A stretch of 38,433 nucleotides of DNA from Saprospiraceae bacterium (GTDB lineage: Bacteria; Bacteroidota; Bacteroidia; Chitinophagales; Saprospiraceae), in contig JADLHE010000155.1 in NCBI GenBank assembly GCA_020848965.1, forward strand, positions 1 through 38,433, given 5' to 3'. Below are positions 30,956 to 38,433 of the stretch, one piece after another (position 1 is the stretch's first letter; the number at the start of each line of letters is the position of its first letter). Both the position numbers and the translations under genes were made by a program. Under the pieces are notes generated by a model that saw only the letters and a list, made by a program, of their open reading frames with translations, was not told the origin of the DNA and ran no database searches.

Positions 30956-32134
30956 ATGCAAGAAGTTTTCATCGTTTCCGCCGTGCGCACGCCATTGGGC
31001 AGTTTCGGCGGCGTTCTTTCCAGCATCGCCGCACCAGCATTGGGAGCAGCCGCCATCAAGGGCGCACTCGCAGCCGCTGGCGTTTCCGCCGACCAAGTCG
31101 AGGAAGTCATCATGGGCAATGTCGTGTCCGCCAACCTCGGCCAGGCCCCTGCCCGACAGGCCGCCCGTGCCGCTGGCATCCCCGACAACGTGCCTTGCAC
31201 CACCGTGAACAAGGTATGCGCCTCCGGCATGAAGTCCATCATGTTTGCATCGCAAAGCATCATGCTCGGTCACAACGACATCGTGGTAGCGGGCGGTATG
31301 GAAAATATGTCGCAGGCCCCGTTCTACGTGCCCAACGCCCGCTGGGGCTACAAGTACGGCGATGGCGCCTTCATTGACGGTCTCGCAAAGGACGGCCTCG
31401 CCGATGCCTACGAGCAGTGCGCCATGGGCATCTTCGCCGACCGCACCGCTGAGCAGTACGGCATCAGCCGGGAGGCACAGGACGCCTTCGCCATTGACAG
31501 TTACAAGCGGGCCGCCGCTGCGACGGACGCTGGTTTTTTTAAATCCGAAATCGTACCCGTGGCCATCCCACAGAAGAAGGGCGACCCCGTGCTCATTGGT
31601 GAGGACGAGGAGTACAAAAAGGTCATGTTCGACAAGATACCCGGCCTGCGCCCCGCCTTCACCCCGAACGGCACGGTGACTGCCGCCAATGCCTCCACCA
31701 TCAACGACGGCGCTTCGGCGCTGGTGCTGGTTTCCGGCAAAAAGCTGAAGGAACTCGGTCTGAAGCCCCTCGCCCGCATCGCCTCCGTCGCTGATGCCGA
31801 GCAGGAGCCAGCTTGGTTCACCACCTCGCCTACCGTGGCCGCTCCGCTTGCGCTCAAGCGGGCAGGTTTGACGAAGAATGATATTGATTTTTACGAAGTA
31901 AACGAGGCATTCAGCGTGGTAACGTTGGCCTTTGAAAAGCTCATGGAAATCAGCCACGACCAGACCAACGTGTTCGGCGGGGCGGTGTCGCTCGGCCACC
32001 CATTGGGGGCGTCCGGTGCCCGTATCGTCACGACGCTGAACAACGTGCTGCAACAACGCAATGGACGCTACGGCCTCGCTGCCATTTGCAATGGCGGGGG
32101 AGGGGCTTCGGCGCTGATTTTGGAAAGGGTGTAG
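30956..32134 (+). CDS. Acetyl-CoA C-acyltransferase (thiolase)
   Basis: Protein of 392 residues, normal thiolase length. The N-terminus EVFIVSAVRTPLGSFGG is diagnostic. The acyl-accepting nucleophile is Cys88 in NKVCASGMKS. The C-terminal catalytic pair is His348 in SLGHPLGASGAR and Cys378 in CNGGGGAS, and NEAFSVV is also present, so the active site is complete. It performs either thiolytic cleavage of 3-ketoacyl-CoA (beta-oxidation) or condensation of two acetyl-CoA. The sequence is of the short-chain acetoacetyl-CoA thiolase type, but direction and chain length cannot be fixed here. No hydratase or dehydrogenase gene is adjacent. The start at 30956 is the only sensible one. Confidence 0.94.
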   Translation: MQEVFIVSAVRTPLGSFGGVLSSIAAPALGAAAIKGALAAAGVSADQVEEVIMGNVVSANLGQAPARQAARAAGIPDNVPCTTVNKVCASGMKSIMFASQSIMLGHNDIVVAGGMENMSQAPFYVPNARWGYKYGDGAFIDGLAKDGLADAYEQCAMGIFADRTAEQYGISREAQDAFAIDSYKRAAAATDAGFFKSEIVPVAIPQKKGDPVLIGEDEEYKKVMFDKIPGLRPAFTPNGTVTAANASTINDGASALVLVSGKKLKELGLKPLARIASVADAEQEPAWFTTSPTVAAPLALKRAGLTKNDIDFYEVNEAFSVVTLAFEKLMEISHDQTNVFGGAVSLGHPLGASGARIVTTLNNVLQQRNGRYGLAAICNGGGGASALILERV

Positions 32135-32151
32135 CAGTTTATTTATGGCGT

Positions 32152-32184
32152 ATTGATAGGATTGCTTTGAGTAATCCTATCAAT
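32152..32184 (+). other. 12-bp hairpin immediately before the TMTC/TPR gene start
   Basis: ATTGATAGGATT (32152-32163) is exactly complementary to 32173-32184, with a 9-base loop. The stem ends eight bases before the ATG at 32193. No T-run follows on the plus strand (TAAAACCT), so it is not a convincing thiolase terminator. Its position over the ribosome-loading site suggests translational control or a transcript-end stem. Confidence 0.6.
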
Positions 32185-32192
32185 TAAAACCT

Positions 32193-34025
32193 ATGTCTTT
32201 TTTCGACAAAAAATACCTCCCTGCGCTGGCCTTGTTCGTATTGGCTTTGGCGCTTTATGCCAACACATTGGGGCACGGCTTCGTGCTGGACGACCAAATC
32301 GTCATCACGCAGAACGACTACGTGAAACAGGGCTGGTCGGGCATTTACGATATTTTTTCTCACGATACTTTCGCTGGTTATAGCCGCTTGGCAGGGCAGG
32401 AAAACTCCCTACCAGGTGGCCGCTATCGCCCGCTTTCCTTGGCAGTCTTCGCTGTTTTTTACAGCATTTTTGGTGAAAATACGCTGCCCTACCATGTGCT
32501 GGCCGTGCTGCTGTATGCGCTCACGGGCGTGCTGCTCTTCGTGTTGCTCCGCAACTTGTTTACCGCATTGCCGCAAGGCACCTTGCTCGCCGGACTAACG
32601 ACTGGGCTTTTCATCGTGCATCCCGTGCATACCGAGGTGGTGGCCAATATCAAAAGTTGCGACGAGCAACTGGCCCTGCTATTCGGGTTGGGCGCATGGC
32701 TGGCCACGCTCCGGGCTTATGATACTGGTAAAAAATGGTCTTGGCCACTGACTGGGCTGCTGTTTTTCCTTGCTTGCCTATCCAAGGAAAACGCCGTTTT
32801 GTTAGCCATACTAGTACCGTTTTCATTGGTTGTTTTTAGGAAAGCTAGCATTATGGGCGCTTTGCGACAAGGCATTCCAATCTACCTTGCTTTGACTGCC
32901 TTCCTGATAATCCGGGCGGCAGTTACCTCCTCGGAAGCTGGTGGCCCAACCATGTCCGCCGACCCGCTGAACAACCCGTTTTTGGTATGGAACGGTAGTG
33001 CTTGGCTGCCTTGCTCGGCAATGGAACGGGCTGCGACCGTTCTATACACCTTGGGCTATCAGCTACGGCTGCTTGCACTGCCCCATCCGCTCACCTCCGA
33101 TTATTACCACCTGCAATTGCAGTCGTGCGCAAGTCCCGCCGTATGGTTTGGTTTGCTGGCCTTGGCAGTGACGGCGTTTATTGGCATTTTTTCGCTGCGC
33201 AAACAAGCTGACAATCCACTTCATTCGGCAGTGGGTTTTGGCATTGTGTTCCTATTGCTGACGATTGGCCTTACGGCCAATATTTTGTTCCCAATTGGGG
33301 CATTTATGGCCGAGCGGTTTTTGTACCTGCCTTCGGTGGGGTTCTGCATCGCCGCCGTGGCTGGTGGCAAGCTGCTGTTTGATAAGTATGCGACGAAGCG
33401 CTTAGTACCATTTTTCGTGGTGGCCAAGGTCGTTTTCATCCTGCTCACCTTGCTCCGCAACCCCGCATGGAAAGACAATGCAACACTTTTAGGTACTGAC
33501 ATCCATACCTCCACGGGCAGCCCAAAGCTGAACAGCGATTATGGCACCCAGTTGCTTGAAAAGGGGCTTCAAGATAAAGACCCCACCAAACGCCAAGAAC
33601 TGTTGGCAAAAGCGCAGCAGCACCTACGAACGGCCCTCGACCACCATCCTACCTACTACGATGCCTACCTTGCCCACGGTGCCTGCTCCTATTATCTGGG
33701 GGAATTTGATGCAGCCGTAGCTTCTTACAGGGCCGCATTCAAGCTATCCCCACAAGACCCCAAGTCAAAATTGGGCCTGCAATACGCCCTGCAAGCCCAA
33801 GCCGATGCCCAACATCAAAAGGGCCAGACCGATGCCGCTATCACGGCCATGACTGAGGCTTGGCAGCTACAGCCCGATACCCTTTCAGCCACGCATTTGG
33901 CCATTTATTACCGTGCTAAAAACGAACCCGCAAAAGCAGTGGAATGGATGGAAAAGGCGGTGGAGTTGGTGCCAAGGGATGAAAGGTTGGCTAAAAAAAT
34001 AATTGATGTAACATCAGGACATTGA
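32193..34025 (+). CDS. Polytopic GT-C-like membrane protein with C-terminal TPR repeats (TMTC-like)
   Basis: Protein of 610 residues. The N-terminal 420 or so residues contain about ten hydrophobic segments. The first extracytoplasmic loop follows YANTLGHGFVLDDQIVI, where the acidic pair Asp33-Asp34 corresponds to the catalytic acidic motif of GT-C glycosyltransferases. GGRYRPLSLAVFA and HPVHTEVVANIKSCDE are also typical of this family. The C-terminal part (about 430-605) has tetratricopeptide repeats (YYDAYLAHGACSYYLGEFD, then a unit starting AVASYRAAF). This is the layout of eukaryotic TMTC O-mannosyltransferases and their bacterial relatives, so a lipid-linked-sugar protein glycosyltransferase is plausible but unproven. 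A hairpin precedes its start and a terminator follows. It may act on exported proteins such as T9SS cargo. Confidence 0.8.
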   Translation: MSFFDKKYLPALALFVLALALYANTLGHGFVLDDQIVITQNDYVKQGWSGIYDIFSHDTFAGYSRLAGQENSLPGGRYRPLSLAVFAVFYSIFGENTLPYHVLAVLLYALTGVLLFVLLRNLFTALPQGTLLAGLTTGLFIVHPVHTEVVANIKSCDEQLALLFGLGAWLATLRAYDTGKKWSWPLTGLLFFLACLSKENAVLLAILVPFSLVVFRKASIMGALRQGIPIYLALTAFLIIRAAVTSSEAGGPTMSADPLNNPFLVWNGSAWLPCSAMERAATVLYTLGYQLRLLALPHPLTSDYYHLQLQSCASPAVWFGLLALAVTAFIGIFSLRKQADNPLHSAVGFGIVFLLLTIGLTANILFPIGAFMAERFLYLPSVGFCIAAVAGGKLLFDKYATKRLVPFFVVAKVVFILLTLLRNPAWKDNATLLGTDIHTSTGSPKLNSDYGTQLLEKGLQDKDPTKRQELLAKAQQHLRTALDHHPTYYDAYLAHGACSYYLGEFDAAVASYRAAFKLSPQDPKSKLGLQYALQAQADAQHQKGQTDAAITAMTEAWQLQPDTLSATHLAIYYRAKNEPAKAVEWMEKAVELVPRDERLAKKIIDVTSGH

Positions 34026-34030
34026 ATAAA

Positions 34031-34061
34031 CAAAAGGCCCAGCATTCAGCCGGGCCTTTTG
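34031..34061. terminator. Bidirectional terminator between convergent TMTC-like and ABC permease genes
   Basis: A 10-bp stem (CAAAAGGCCC at 34031-34040 with GGGCCTTTTG at 34052-34061) with an 11-base loop. It is followed on the plus strand by TTTATCAGTTTTC and, read on the minus strand, by TTTATTCAAT. It lies between the stop at 34025 and the reverse-strand stop at 34075. Confidence 0.8.
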
Positions 34062-34074
34062 TTTATCAGTTTTC

Positions 34075-35313
34075 TCACTCATACCGCAACGCCTCAATCG
34101 GGTCCAGCTTTGACGCCTTCATCGCCGGATAGATGCCCGAACCAAGCCCTACCAGCGTACAGACGATAATGGCCATCACAATCCAGTTCCAAGGCATAAC
34201 GAAATTGCCGCCCATGGCCATCGTGACAAGGAGGCCAGCCAAGATGCCAAGGATGATACCCACCACACCGCCCATTTGGCAAATAACAATGGCTTCGGTG
34301 AGGAACTGCCACAGGATGTTCTTGCGGGTAGCACCGAGCGATTTACTGATGCCGATTTCACGGGTGCGCTCCGTCACCGATACGAGCATGATGTTCATCA
34401 GGCCAATGGCGGCACCGAGCAGCGTCATCAGGCCGATGGCCACGGCGGCGGCCCGCAGGTTGGTGGTGTTCTCCTTGATGATGGACACTAGGCTGTCGCT
34501 CTTGAAGATTTCAAAATCGTTCCGTTGGCGGGCCAAGAGGTGGCGCACGCTTCGAAAGATGCCGATGCTGTAAGACTCGGCCTGCTCCATCTGTGTGGCA
34601 TCGTTCAGGCTCACCATCACATTGTAGTTCTGGTTGGGGTTGGCGTAGTAGCGTTTGCCGTCCAGCAGCGGGATGAGCACCACCCGGTCTTCGTTCTGGT
34701 TCATGGCAGAGCCTTTGCTGTTCAGCACGCCCACCACTTTGAACTGCACGTTGCCTACGGCAATCACCTTGTTCAGCGCCCGCTCTGGTTTATCGTTGAA
34801 AAGCGTTTTTACAATATCGGAGCCGATGATGGCCTTGTTGCCGCCATTGAGGATTTCCTGGCCCGTGAAGATACGGCCATGCCCGATTTCCAGCCCCTTG
34901 CCCTCGATATAGTTCTCGTCAATGGCCACCACCCGCACGGTCGGATTGGTCTTTTCGTCCCCATGCTTGATGGTGCCATTCCCTGTACAATCCACCGAAA
35001 CGGAAACCCTAGCCGGAAAGTCGAAGCGCTCCTTGAAATCGAGTGCCTGCTTCAACGAAATGGACTCGCCGAGCTTTTGCCGCCTACCACCCTCCGAGCC
35101 GCTCAGTTCCTGGCCTTTGGGGTAAATGGTGAACGAATTGGCGCCCAAGCCGCTGAAATTGTCGTTGAGGGAAAAGACCATATTGTCAATGGCCGTCAGG
35201 ATGCCCACCAACGCCATGATGCCGAGGGCGATTATCATGAGGGTGAGGATGGCCCTGAGCAGGTTGCTCCGCACCGAGCGCAAGGCTATCATTATAATTT
35301 CACTGTATTGCAT
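34075..35313 (-). CDS. MacB-like ABC transporter permease (FtsX family)
   Basis: Protein of 412 residues. One N-terminal membrane helix (about 17-42, [20 protein letters not shown]) is followed by a periplasmic MacB core domain of about 220 residues (starting with [17 protein letters not shown]). A C-terminal FtsX domain with three membrane helices has the coupling motif region [19 protein letters not shown]. It ends [14 protein letters not shown], the usual family end. MacB-type systems are mechanotransmission exporters or lipoprotein-release machines and do not move substrate through the membrane helices. They need a separate ATPase (MacB/LolD-like) and often a MacA-like adaptor; neither is in the window, so partners lie elsewhere. 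The start at 35313 ([15 protein letters not shown]) fits the family. Substrate unknown. Confidence 0.92.
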   Translation of the reverse strand: MQYSEIIMIALRSVRSNLLRAILTLMIIALGIMALVGILTAIDNMVFSLNDNFSGLGANSFTIYPKGQELSGSEGGRRQKLGESISLKQALDFKERFDFPARVSVSVDCTGNGTIKHGDEKTNPTVRVVAIDENYIEGKGLEIGHGRIFTGQEILNGGNKAIIGSDIVKTLFNDKPERALNKVIAVGNVQFKVVGVLNSKGSAMNQNEDRVVLIPLLDGKRYYANPNQNYNVMVSLNDATQMEQAESYSIGIFRSVRHLLARQRNDFEIFKSDSLVSIIKENTTNLRAAAVAIGLMTLLGAAIGLMNIMLVSVTERTREIGISKSLGATRKNILWQFLTEAIVICQMGGVVGIILGILAGLLVTMAMGGNFVMPWNWIVMAIIVCTLVGLGSGIYPAMKASKLDPIEALRYE

Positions 35314-35393
35314 GGTATTTTTTTGCGAGGGCTGAAATTACACCGTCTATCTTCCACCGCCTCATTTTGTTGGACAAAAAAAGCATTTTTTAC

Positions 35394-35434
35394 GGTGGAC
35401 GACGGGCGGTGGACGGTGGACGGTGGACGGTGGG
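35394..35434. repeat. GGTGGAC tandem word array between ABC permease and upp
   Basis: GGTGGAC occurs at 35394-35400, then three times head to tail at 35408-35428, with a partial fourth copy (GGTGGG) after it. The array is in the divergent gap between the permease start (35313) and upp (35599). The reverse complement GTCCACC occurs twice, 21 bases apart, at 36388 and 36409 on the other side of upp. Confidence 0.75.
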
Positions 35435-35545
35435 TGGCAGACGGACTGCATTTTGGGCTAGGCGTGCGGCGTATTTCCTTCCCATCTCGAAATATTTTCC
35501 GAACGCCTACTTGCTGTGGGCCGTAGGCCGTCCGCCGTATTTTCC

Positions 35546-35553
35546 TACATTTG
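35546..35553 (+). promoter_or_regulatory. Candidate -7 box of upp
   Basis: TACATTTG matches TAnnTTTG exactly, 45 bases before the upp ATG, implying a leader of about 39 bases. No TTTG is present at the expected -33 distance, so the match is partial. Confidence 0.45.
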
Positions 35554-35598
35554 CCGCACTGGTTTTGATGATTCAAAATCAGCGAAAAACAAAGATTT

Positions 35599-36249
35599 AT
35601 GGTTGTAAACCTGAGCGATAAAAACAGTTTGACCAACCGCTTCGTGGCCGAACTGCGGGACGTACACATCCAAAAGGACCGGATGCGCTTTCGGCGCAAT
35701 TTGGAGCGGCTGGGCGAGGTGATGGCTTATGAAATCAGCCAAAAACTGAACTACCAAGCCCAATCGGTGGAGACGCCGCTTGGCGTGGCACACCACAGCC
35801 TGCCCGCCGACCGCATCGTCTTGGCGACCATCCTGCGGGCGGGAATGCCCATGCACCAAGGCATGTTGAATTATTTCGACGATGCCGAAAACGCATTCAT
35901 TTCCGCCTATCGCCGCCACCACAAGGACGGCAGCTTCGAGATTGCGCTGGAATACGTTTCCTGCCCCAATTTGCAGGACTGCGTTCTCATCCTTTGCGAC
36001 CCAATGCTAGCGACCGGTGCCTCAGTGGCATTGGCCCTTGAAGCCTTGCGCAAGTTCGGCGTGCCCTCGCAGGTGCATGTTGTCACGGCAATTGCCTCCC
36101 GGCAGGGCATTGACCATATTCGGCGCACATTGCCACAGGCAGGCATCTGGGCAGGGGCCATTGACGAAGAACTGACGGCCAAATCGTATATTGTGCCTGG
36201 CCTCGGCGATGCTGGGGATTTGGCCTACGGGCCGAAATTGCAAGCGTGA
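35599..36249 (+). CDS. upp: Uracil phosphoribosyltransferase
   Basis: Pyrimidine salvage enzyme that converts uracil and PRPP to UMP, 216 residues. The PRPP-binding loop is CDPMLATGAS with Asp134. RIVLATILRAGMPMHQGM is the conserved uracil-enzyme segment, and IDEELTAKSYIVPGLGDAGD forms the C-terminal uracil-binding region. The start MVVNLSDKNSLTNRF is preceded by an AT-rich leader with a TACATTTG box. It is flanked by inverted arrays of the word GGTGGAC/GTCCACC. No permease or purine/pyrimidine operon partner is adjacent. Confidence 0.95.
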   Translation: MVVNLSDKNSLTNRFVAELRDVHIQKDRMRFRRNLERLGEVMAYEISQKLNYQAQSVETPLGVAHHSLPADRIVLATILRAGMPMHQGMLNYFDDAENAFISAYRRHHKDGSFEIALEYVSCPNLQDCVLILCDPMLATGASVALALEALRKFGVPSQVHVVTAIASRQGIDHIRRTLPQAGIWAGAIDEELTAKSYIVPGLGDAGDLAYGPKLQA

Positions 36250-36387
36250 TACGGTTGCGGATTGGGAGCCAGAAAGCGTGGCATGAAAAATTAGCGTTTT
36301 TGTAACAAATTTGCACCTGTTCAGTCTCAACACGAAGCAACCTTGACCGTTTTCTTTTTACCAAGAAAATAAAAACTGGCTGGAGCC

Positions 36388-36415
36388 GTCCACCGACCAT
36401 CGTTGGCCGTCCACC
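36388..36415. repeat. GTCCACC pair upstream of the outer-membrane barrel gene
   Basis: GCCGTCCACC starts at 36386 and again at 36407, 21 bases apart. Its core is the exact reverse complement of the GGTGGAC array at 35394-35434. It lies 20 bases before the ATG at 36435, in the presumed leader. Confidence 0.6.
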
Positions 36416-36434
36416 ACAAAAAAATCTAAGCTCT

Positions 36435-37073
36435 ATGAAAAAATTCTTGTTGTTCAGTTTTCTGGCCCTGTTCTTCACGGTGGCCTTCCAACACGATGCC
36501 TTCGCACAGAAAAAAGGCAAAAAGAAATCATCGAAAACGGACGAGTATTTTGACGACAGCGGCTTTGCCAACAAGCTCTGGTATGGCGGCAATTTCAATC
36601 TAGGCTTTGCAGGAGGCAACACCCAAAGCCAGTTCGTTTTTGGCTTGTCTCCAATGGTTGGCTATAAATTGCTGAACGATGTGGTATCTCTTGGCCCTAG
36701 GGTCGGTTTCGAGCTGAATAAAATAAAAGTATCGGCTTGCGTTGGTTGCCCGGTGTTCAAGTCTTCGCCAATTTCTTATAATATGGGCGTTTTCGCTAGG
36801 GTTAAACCATTTCAGAACTTCTTCGGCCATGTTGAATACGAGTATCAAAACGCAGAATCTGTAGATCCTGACGGTGACAACCAGATAGAGATTGACAATA
36901 AAGGCAATATCATTACAGGTCGCCTTTCCTACAACAATGTCTATGTTGGGGCTGGATACACTAGCGGTGGTCTTTGGGGCTATGAGTTTTTGGTACTATA
37001 CAATGTCAACCAACCTGCCGAGTCATTTGCATCGCCATTAATCTACCGTGTTGGCATAACGCATAAGTTCTGA
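36435..37073 (+). CDS. Outer-membrane beta-barrel protein, unknown function
   Basis: Protein of 212 residues. A signal peptide (MKKFLLFSFLALFFTVAF through DAFA) is followed by a short Lys/Ser-rich segment (QKKGKKKSSK). Alternating strands then follow (LWYGGNFNLGFAG, QFVFGLSPMVGYKLL, VSLGPRVGFEL, YNMGVFARVKPF, FGHVEYEYQN, NNVYVGAGYTSGG, YEFLVLYNVN), ending in LIYRVGITHKF. The terminal Phe and alternating hydrophobic pattern fit an eight-stranded porin-like OmpW/OmpX-type barrel. Two cysteines (ACVGC) lie in one loop. It has its own terminator and stands alone. I cannot assign a ligand. Confidence 0.82.
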   Translation: MKKFLLFSFLALFFTVAFQHDAFAQKKGKKKSSKTDEYFDDSGFANKLWYGGNFNLGFAGGNTQSQFVFGLSPMVGYKLLNDVVSLGPRVGFELNKIKVSACVGCPVFKSSPISYNMGVFARVKPFQNFFGHVEYEYQNAESVDPDGDNQIEIDNKGNIITGRLSYNNVYVGAGYTSGGLWGYEFLVLYNVNQPAESFASPLIYRVGITHKF

Positions 37074-37092
37074 CCCACATTTTCGGCAAACA

Positions 37093-37129
37093 AAAAAAGC
37101 CGCTTCCCGAACTGGGGGGCGGCTTTTTT
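37093..37129 (+). terminator. Terminator of the outer-membrane barrel gene
   Basis: An 11-bp stem (AAAAAAGCCGC at 37093-37103 with 37119-37129) with a 15-base loop and a T-run within and after the stem. It lies 20 bases after the stop at 37073. Confidence 0.9.
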
Positions 37130-37141
37130 GTTTCACCTCCT

Positions 37142-37149
37142 TACTTTTG
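37142..37149 (+). promoter_or_regulatory. Candidate -7 box of the PaaE-type reductase gene
   Basis: TACTTTTG fits TAnnTTTG exactly and sits in CTTACTTTTGCGG, the same phrase as before the thiolase gene. Transcription would start near 37156, so the GGTTGAT repeat element that follows is in the leader. Confidence 0.5.
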
Positions 37150-37150
37150 C

Positions 37151-37250
37151 GGGTTGATAAAAGTTTAGGAGGTTGATAAGGGTTGATTGCTCAGATGAAG
37201 CTGCCCCAAAATATCAAGCTCACCAACCCATATCAACCCAAATCAACTCA
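37151..37250 (+). repeat. GGTTGAT word-repeat leader with inverted copies, PaaE-type gene
   Basis: GGTTGAT occurs at 37152, 37171 and 37181. Inverted copies ATCAACC (37232) and ATCAACT (37242) lie close to the ATG at 37256. GGGTTGATA (37151-37159) pairs exactly with TATCAACCC (37231-37239), and GTTGATT (37182-37188) pairs with AATCAAC (37241-37247). Alternative pairings between left and right copies are therefore possible, and the right copies lie where a ribosome would load. Confidence 0.65.
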
Positions 37251-37255
37251 AAAAA

Positions 37256-38353
37256 ATGAGCAAATCTTTCCATAACCTGACTGTAAAGCAAGTAACCCCC
37301 GAAACCGCCGACACGGTAACGCTCACCTTCGAGGTGCCAGCCGAACTTGCGGAGCAATACAAATTCACCCAAGGCCAATACCTCACGCTGCGCTTCATGC
37401 TGGGCGGAAAGGAAGAGCGCCGCAGCTATTCCATGTGCAGTAGCCCGTTGGAGGCTGGGTTGAGCGTCACGGTCAAGCGGGTGAAGGGCGGCAAGGTCTC
37501 CAACCATATTTTCGATAAAATAAAGGTGGGCGACGTGGTGGACGTGATGACACCCGATGGCCGTTTTTTCACGGACTTGAACGACGAAAACAAGAAGAAC
37601 TACTACCTCGTAGGGGCAGGCAGCGGCATTACCCCGCTCATGTCCATCCTGAAAACGGTACTGGAAGCCGAGCCGATGAGCTTCGTTTTCCTGCTTTTTG
37701 GCAGCCGCAACGAGGATGAAATCATTTTCAAAAACCAACTGGATGCACTCACAAAGCGCTACGATGGCCAACTCCATGTGGAACACGCACTCAGTCAGCC
37801 CAAATTGGAGAAAGCAAAGGGCTTGGGTGGTCTTTTTTCAAAAGGAAAACCCACTTGGACGGGCAAAACTGGGCGCATTGATGCCGCTATGTTCCGTAAA
37901 TTCATGGAAGAACACCCGCCCCGCCACAAGGATTCGGAGTTTTTCCTCTGCGGCCCTGGTGGCATGATTGACGCCGTGGAGAAAGCCCTGCTCGACCGTG
38001 GCGTTGACAAGAAAAACATCCACCACGAATATTTCTCCGCCTCGCCAAGTGCCACGCCTGTCGCCGCCGGAGGGGTAATGGACGGTGCCAAACTCATCGC
38101 CCACTTGGATGGAAAGGTCATTGAAACGACCGTGACAAAGGGCAAGCACCTTCTTTTTGCGGTCATTGACGCCGGGGCTGATGCACCCTACTCTTGCACG
38201 AGCGGTGCTTGTGCTACTTGCATGGCCAAAGTGGTGAAAGGTACAGTGAAAATGGACGCCTGTTATGCGCTTGACGAGAGCGAAATCAAGCAAGGCTTTA
38301 TACTGACTTGCCAAGCACACCCGACTTCGGAAGTGGTGGAGATTAAGTTTTAA
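37256..38353 (+). CDS. PaaE-type NAD(P)H-dependent ferredoxin reductase with 2Fe-2S domain
   Basis: Protein of 365 residues. The N-terminal FAD domain has QGQYLTLRFMLGGKEERRSY, with RRSYSMCSSP binding FAD. An NAD(P)-binding domain follows (YYLVGAGSGITPLMSILKT, FLLFGSRNEDEIIF, FFLCGPGGMID). The C-terminal plant-type 2Fe-2S domain has ligands C314, C319, C322 and C352 (Cx4Cx2C ... C). This is the layout of PaaE, the reductase of phenylacetyl-CoA epoxidase, and of related oxygenase reductases. No paaABCD genes follow within the window, so the partner oxygenase is not known; several Bacteroidota carry such reductases as general electron donors. The start at 37256 is clear. Confidence 0.9.
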   Translation: MSKSFHNLTVKQVTPETADTVTLTFEVPAELAEQYKFTQGQYLTLRFMLGGKEERRSYSMCSSPLEAGLSVTVKRVKGGKVSNHIFDKIKVGDVVDVMTPDGRFFTDLNDENKKNYYLVGAGSGITPLMSILKTVLEAEPMSFVFLLFGSRNEDEIIFKNQLDALTKRYDGQLHVEHALSQPKLEKAKGLGGLFSKGKPTWTGKTGRIDAAMFRKFMEEHPPRHKDSEFFLCGPGGMIDAVEKALLDRGVDKKNIHHEYFSASPSATPVAAGGVMDGAKLIAHLDGKVIETTVTKGKHLLFAVIDAGADAPYSCTSGACATCMAKVVKGTVKMDACYALDESEIKQGFILTCQAHPTSEVVEIKF

Positions 38354-38433
38354 CGAATGGCAAAAGTTTATCTACATTACGAACATTTGTAAAATGGAAG
38401 CGGCTGATTTTCAATTGAAAATACGCCGCGTCC

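Noticed and set aside
32152-32184. Intrinsic terminator of the thiolase gene
   Set aside because: The stem is perfect but no T-run follows on the plus strand, and it abuts the next start codon.

Overview
The window looks like a chromosomal segment of a free-living, aerobic member of the Bacteroidota, most likely near the Saprospiria (Lewinella/Haliscomenobacter type). The taxonomic clues are two exported proteins with different type IX secretion system (T9SS) C-terminal sorting signals, a PorP/SprF protein, a PD40-OmpA protein, promoter -7 boxes of the form TAnnTTTG, and few Shine-Dalgarno sequences. Most coding DNA is moderately GC-rich. The clear exception is one AT-rich gene at 13803-15257.

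Layout, left to right. (1) 3-1550 is the 3' part of a long-type acyl-CoA dehydrogenase, ending in a terminator. (2) 1614-5165 (minus) is the replicative polymerase dnaE, with a 22-bp hairpin in its leader. (3) 5413-8637 (minus) is a large exported BNR-repeat protein with a type-A T9SS sorting domain. (4) 8743-10299 (minus) is a propionyl-CoA-carboxylase-type carboxyltransferase. (5) 10618-11247 (minus) is a bifunctional-nuclease/UVR protein. The DNA on both sides of it is rich in repeats: a 38-bp inverted pair, a 21-bp degenerate array and a 40-bp palindrome. (6) 11951-13531 (minus) is a membrane-anchored papain-like peptidase. (7) 13803-15257 (plus) is an AT-rich B12/radical-SAM gene resembling BchE, probably acquired. 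(8) 15379-25835 (minus) is a three-gene surface module: a giant HYR/Ig-repeat adhesin with a type-B sorting domain, then PorP/SprF, then PD40-OmpA. (9) 26399-27268 (minus) is a glucosaminidase. (10) 27774-29927 (plus) is ligA. (11) 29994-30785 (plus) is a nucleotidyltransferase-like protein paired with a small helical protein. (12) 30956-32134 (plus) is a thiolase. (13) 32193-34025 (plus) is a TMTC-like GT-C/TPR membrane protein. (14) 34075-35313 (minus) is a MacB-like ABC permease. (15) 35599-36249 (plus) is upp. (16) 36435-37073 (plus) is an outer-membrane barrel protein. (17) 37256-38353 (plus) is a PaaE-type ferredoxin reductase.

Three themes connect the genes. Acyl-CoA metabolism is represented by the acyl-CoA dehydrogenase, carboxyltransferase, thiolase and PaaE-like reductase, which are scattered rather than in one operon. 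Cell-surface biogenesis by T9SS dominates the middle of the window. Finally, most intergenic leaders carry short words repeated two to four times, often in inverted orientation, with a different word at each gene. At two genes this material directly follows a TACTTTTG promoter box, and I regard this as the most unusual non-coding signal here. The best candidates for undescribed biology are that leader pattern, the 21-bp array, the BchE-like orphan and the nucleotidyltransferase-like gene pair.
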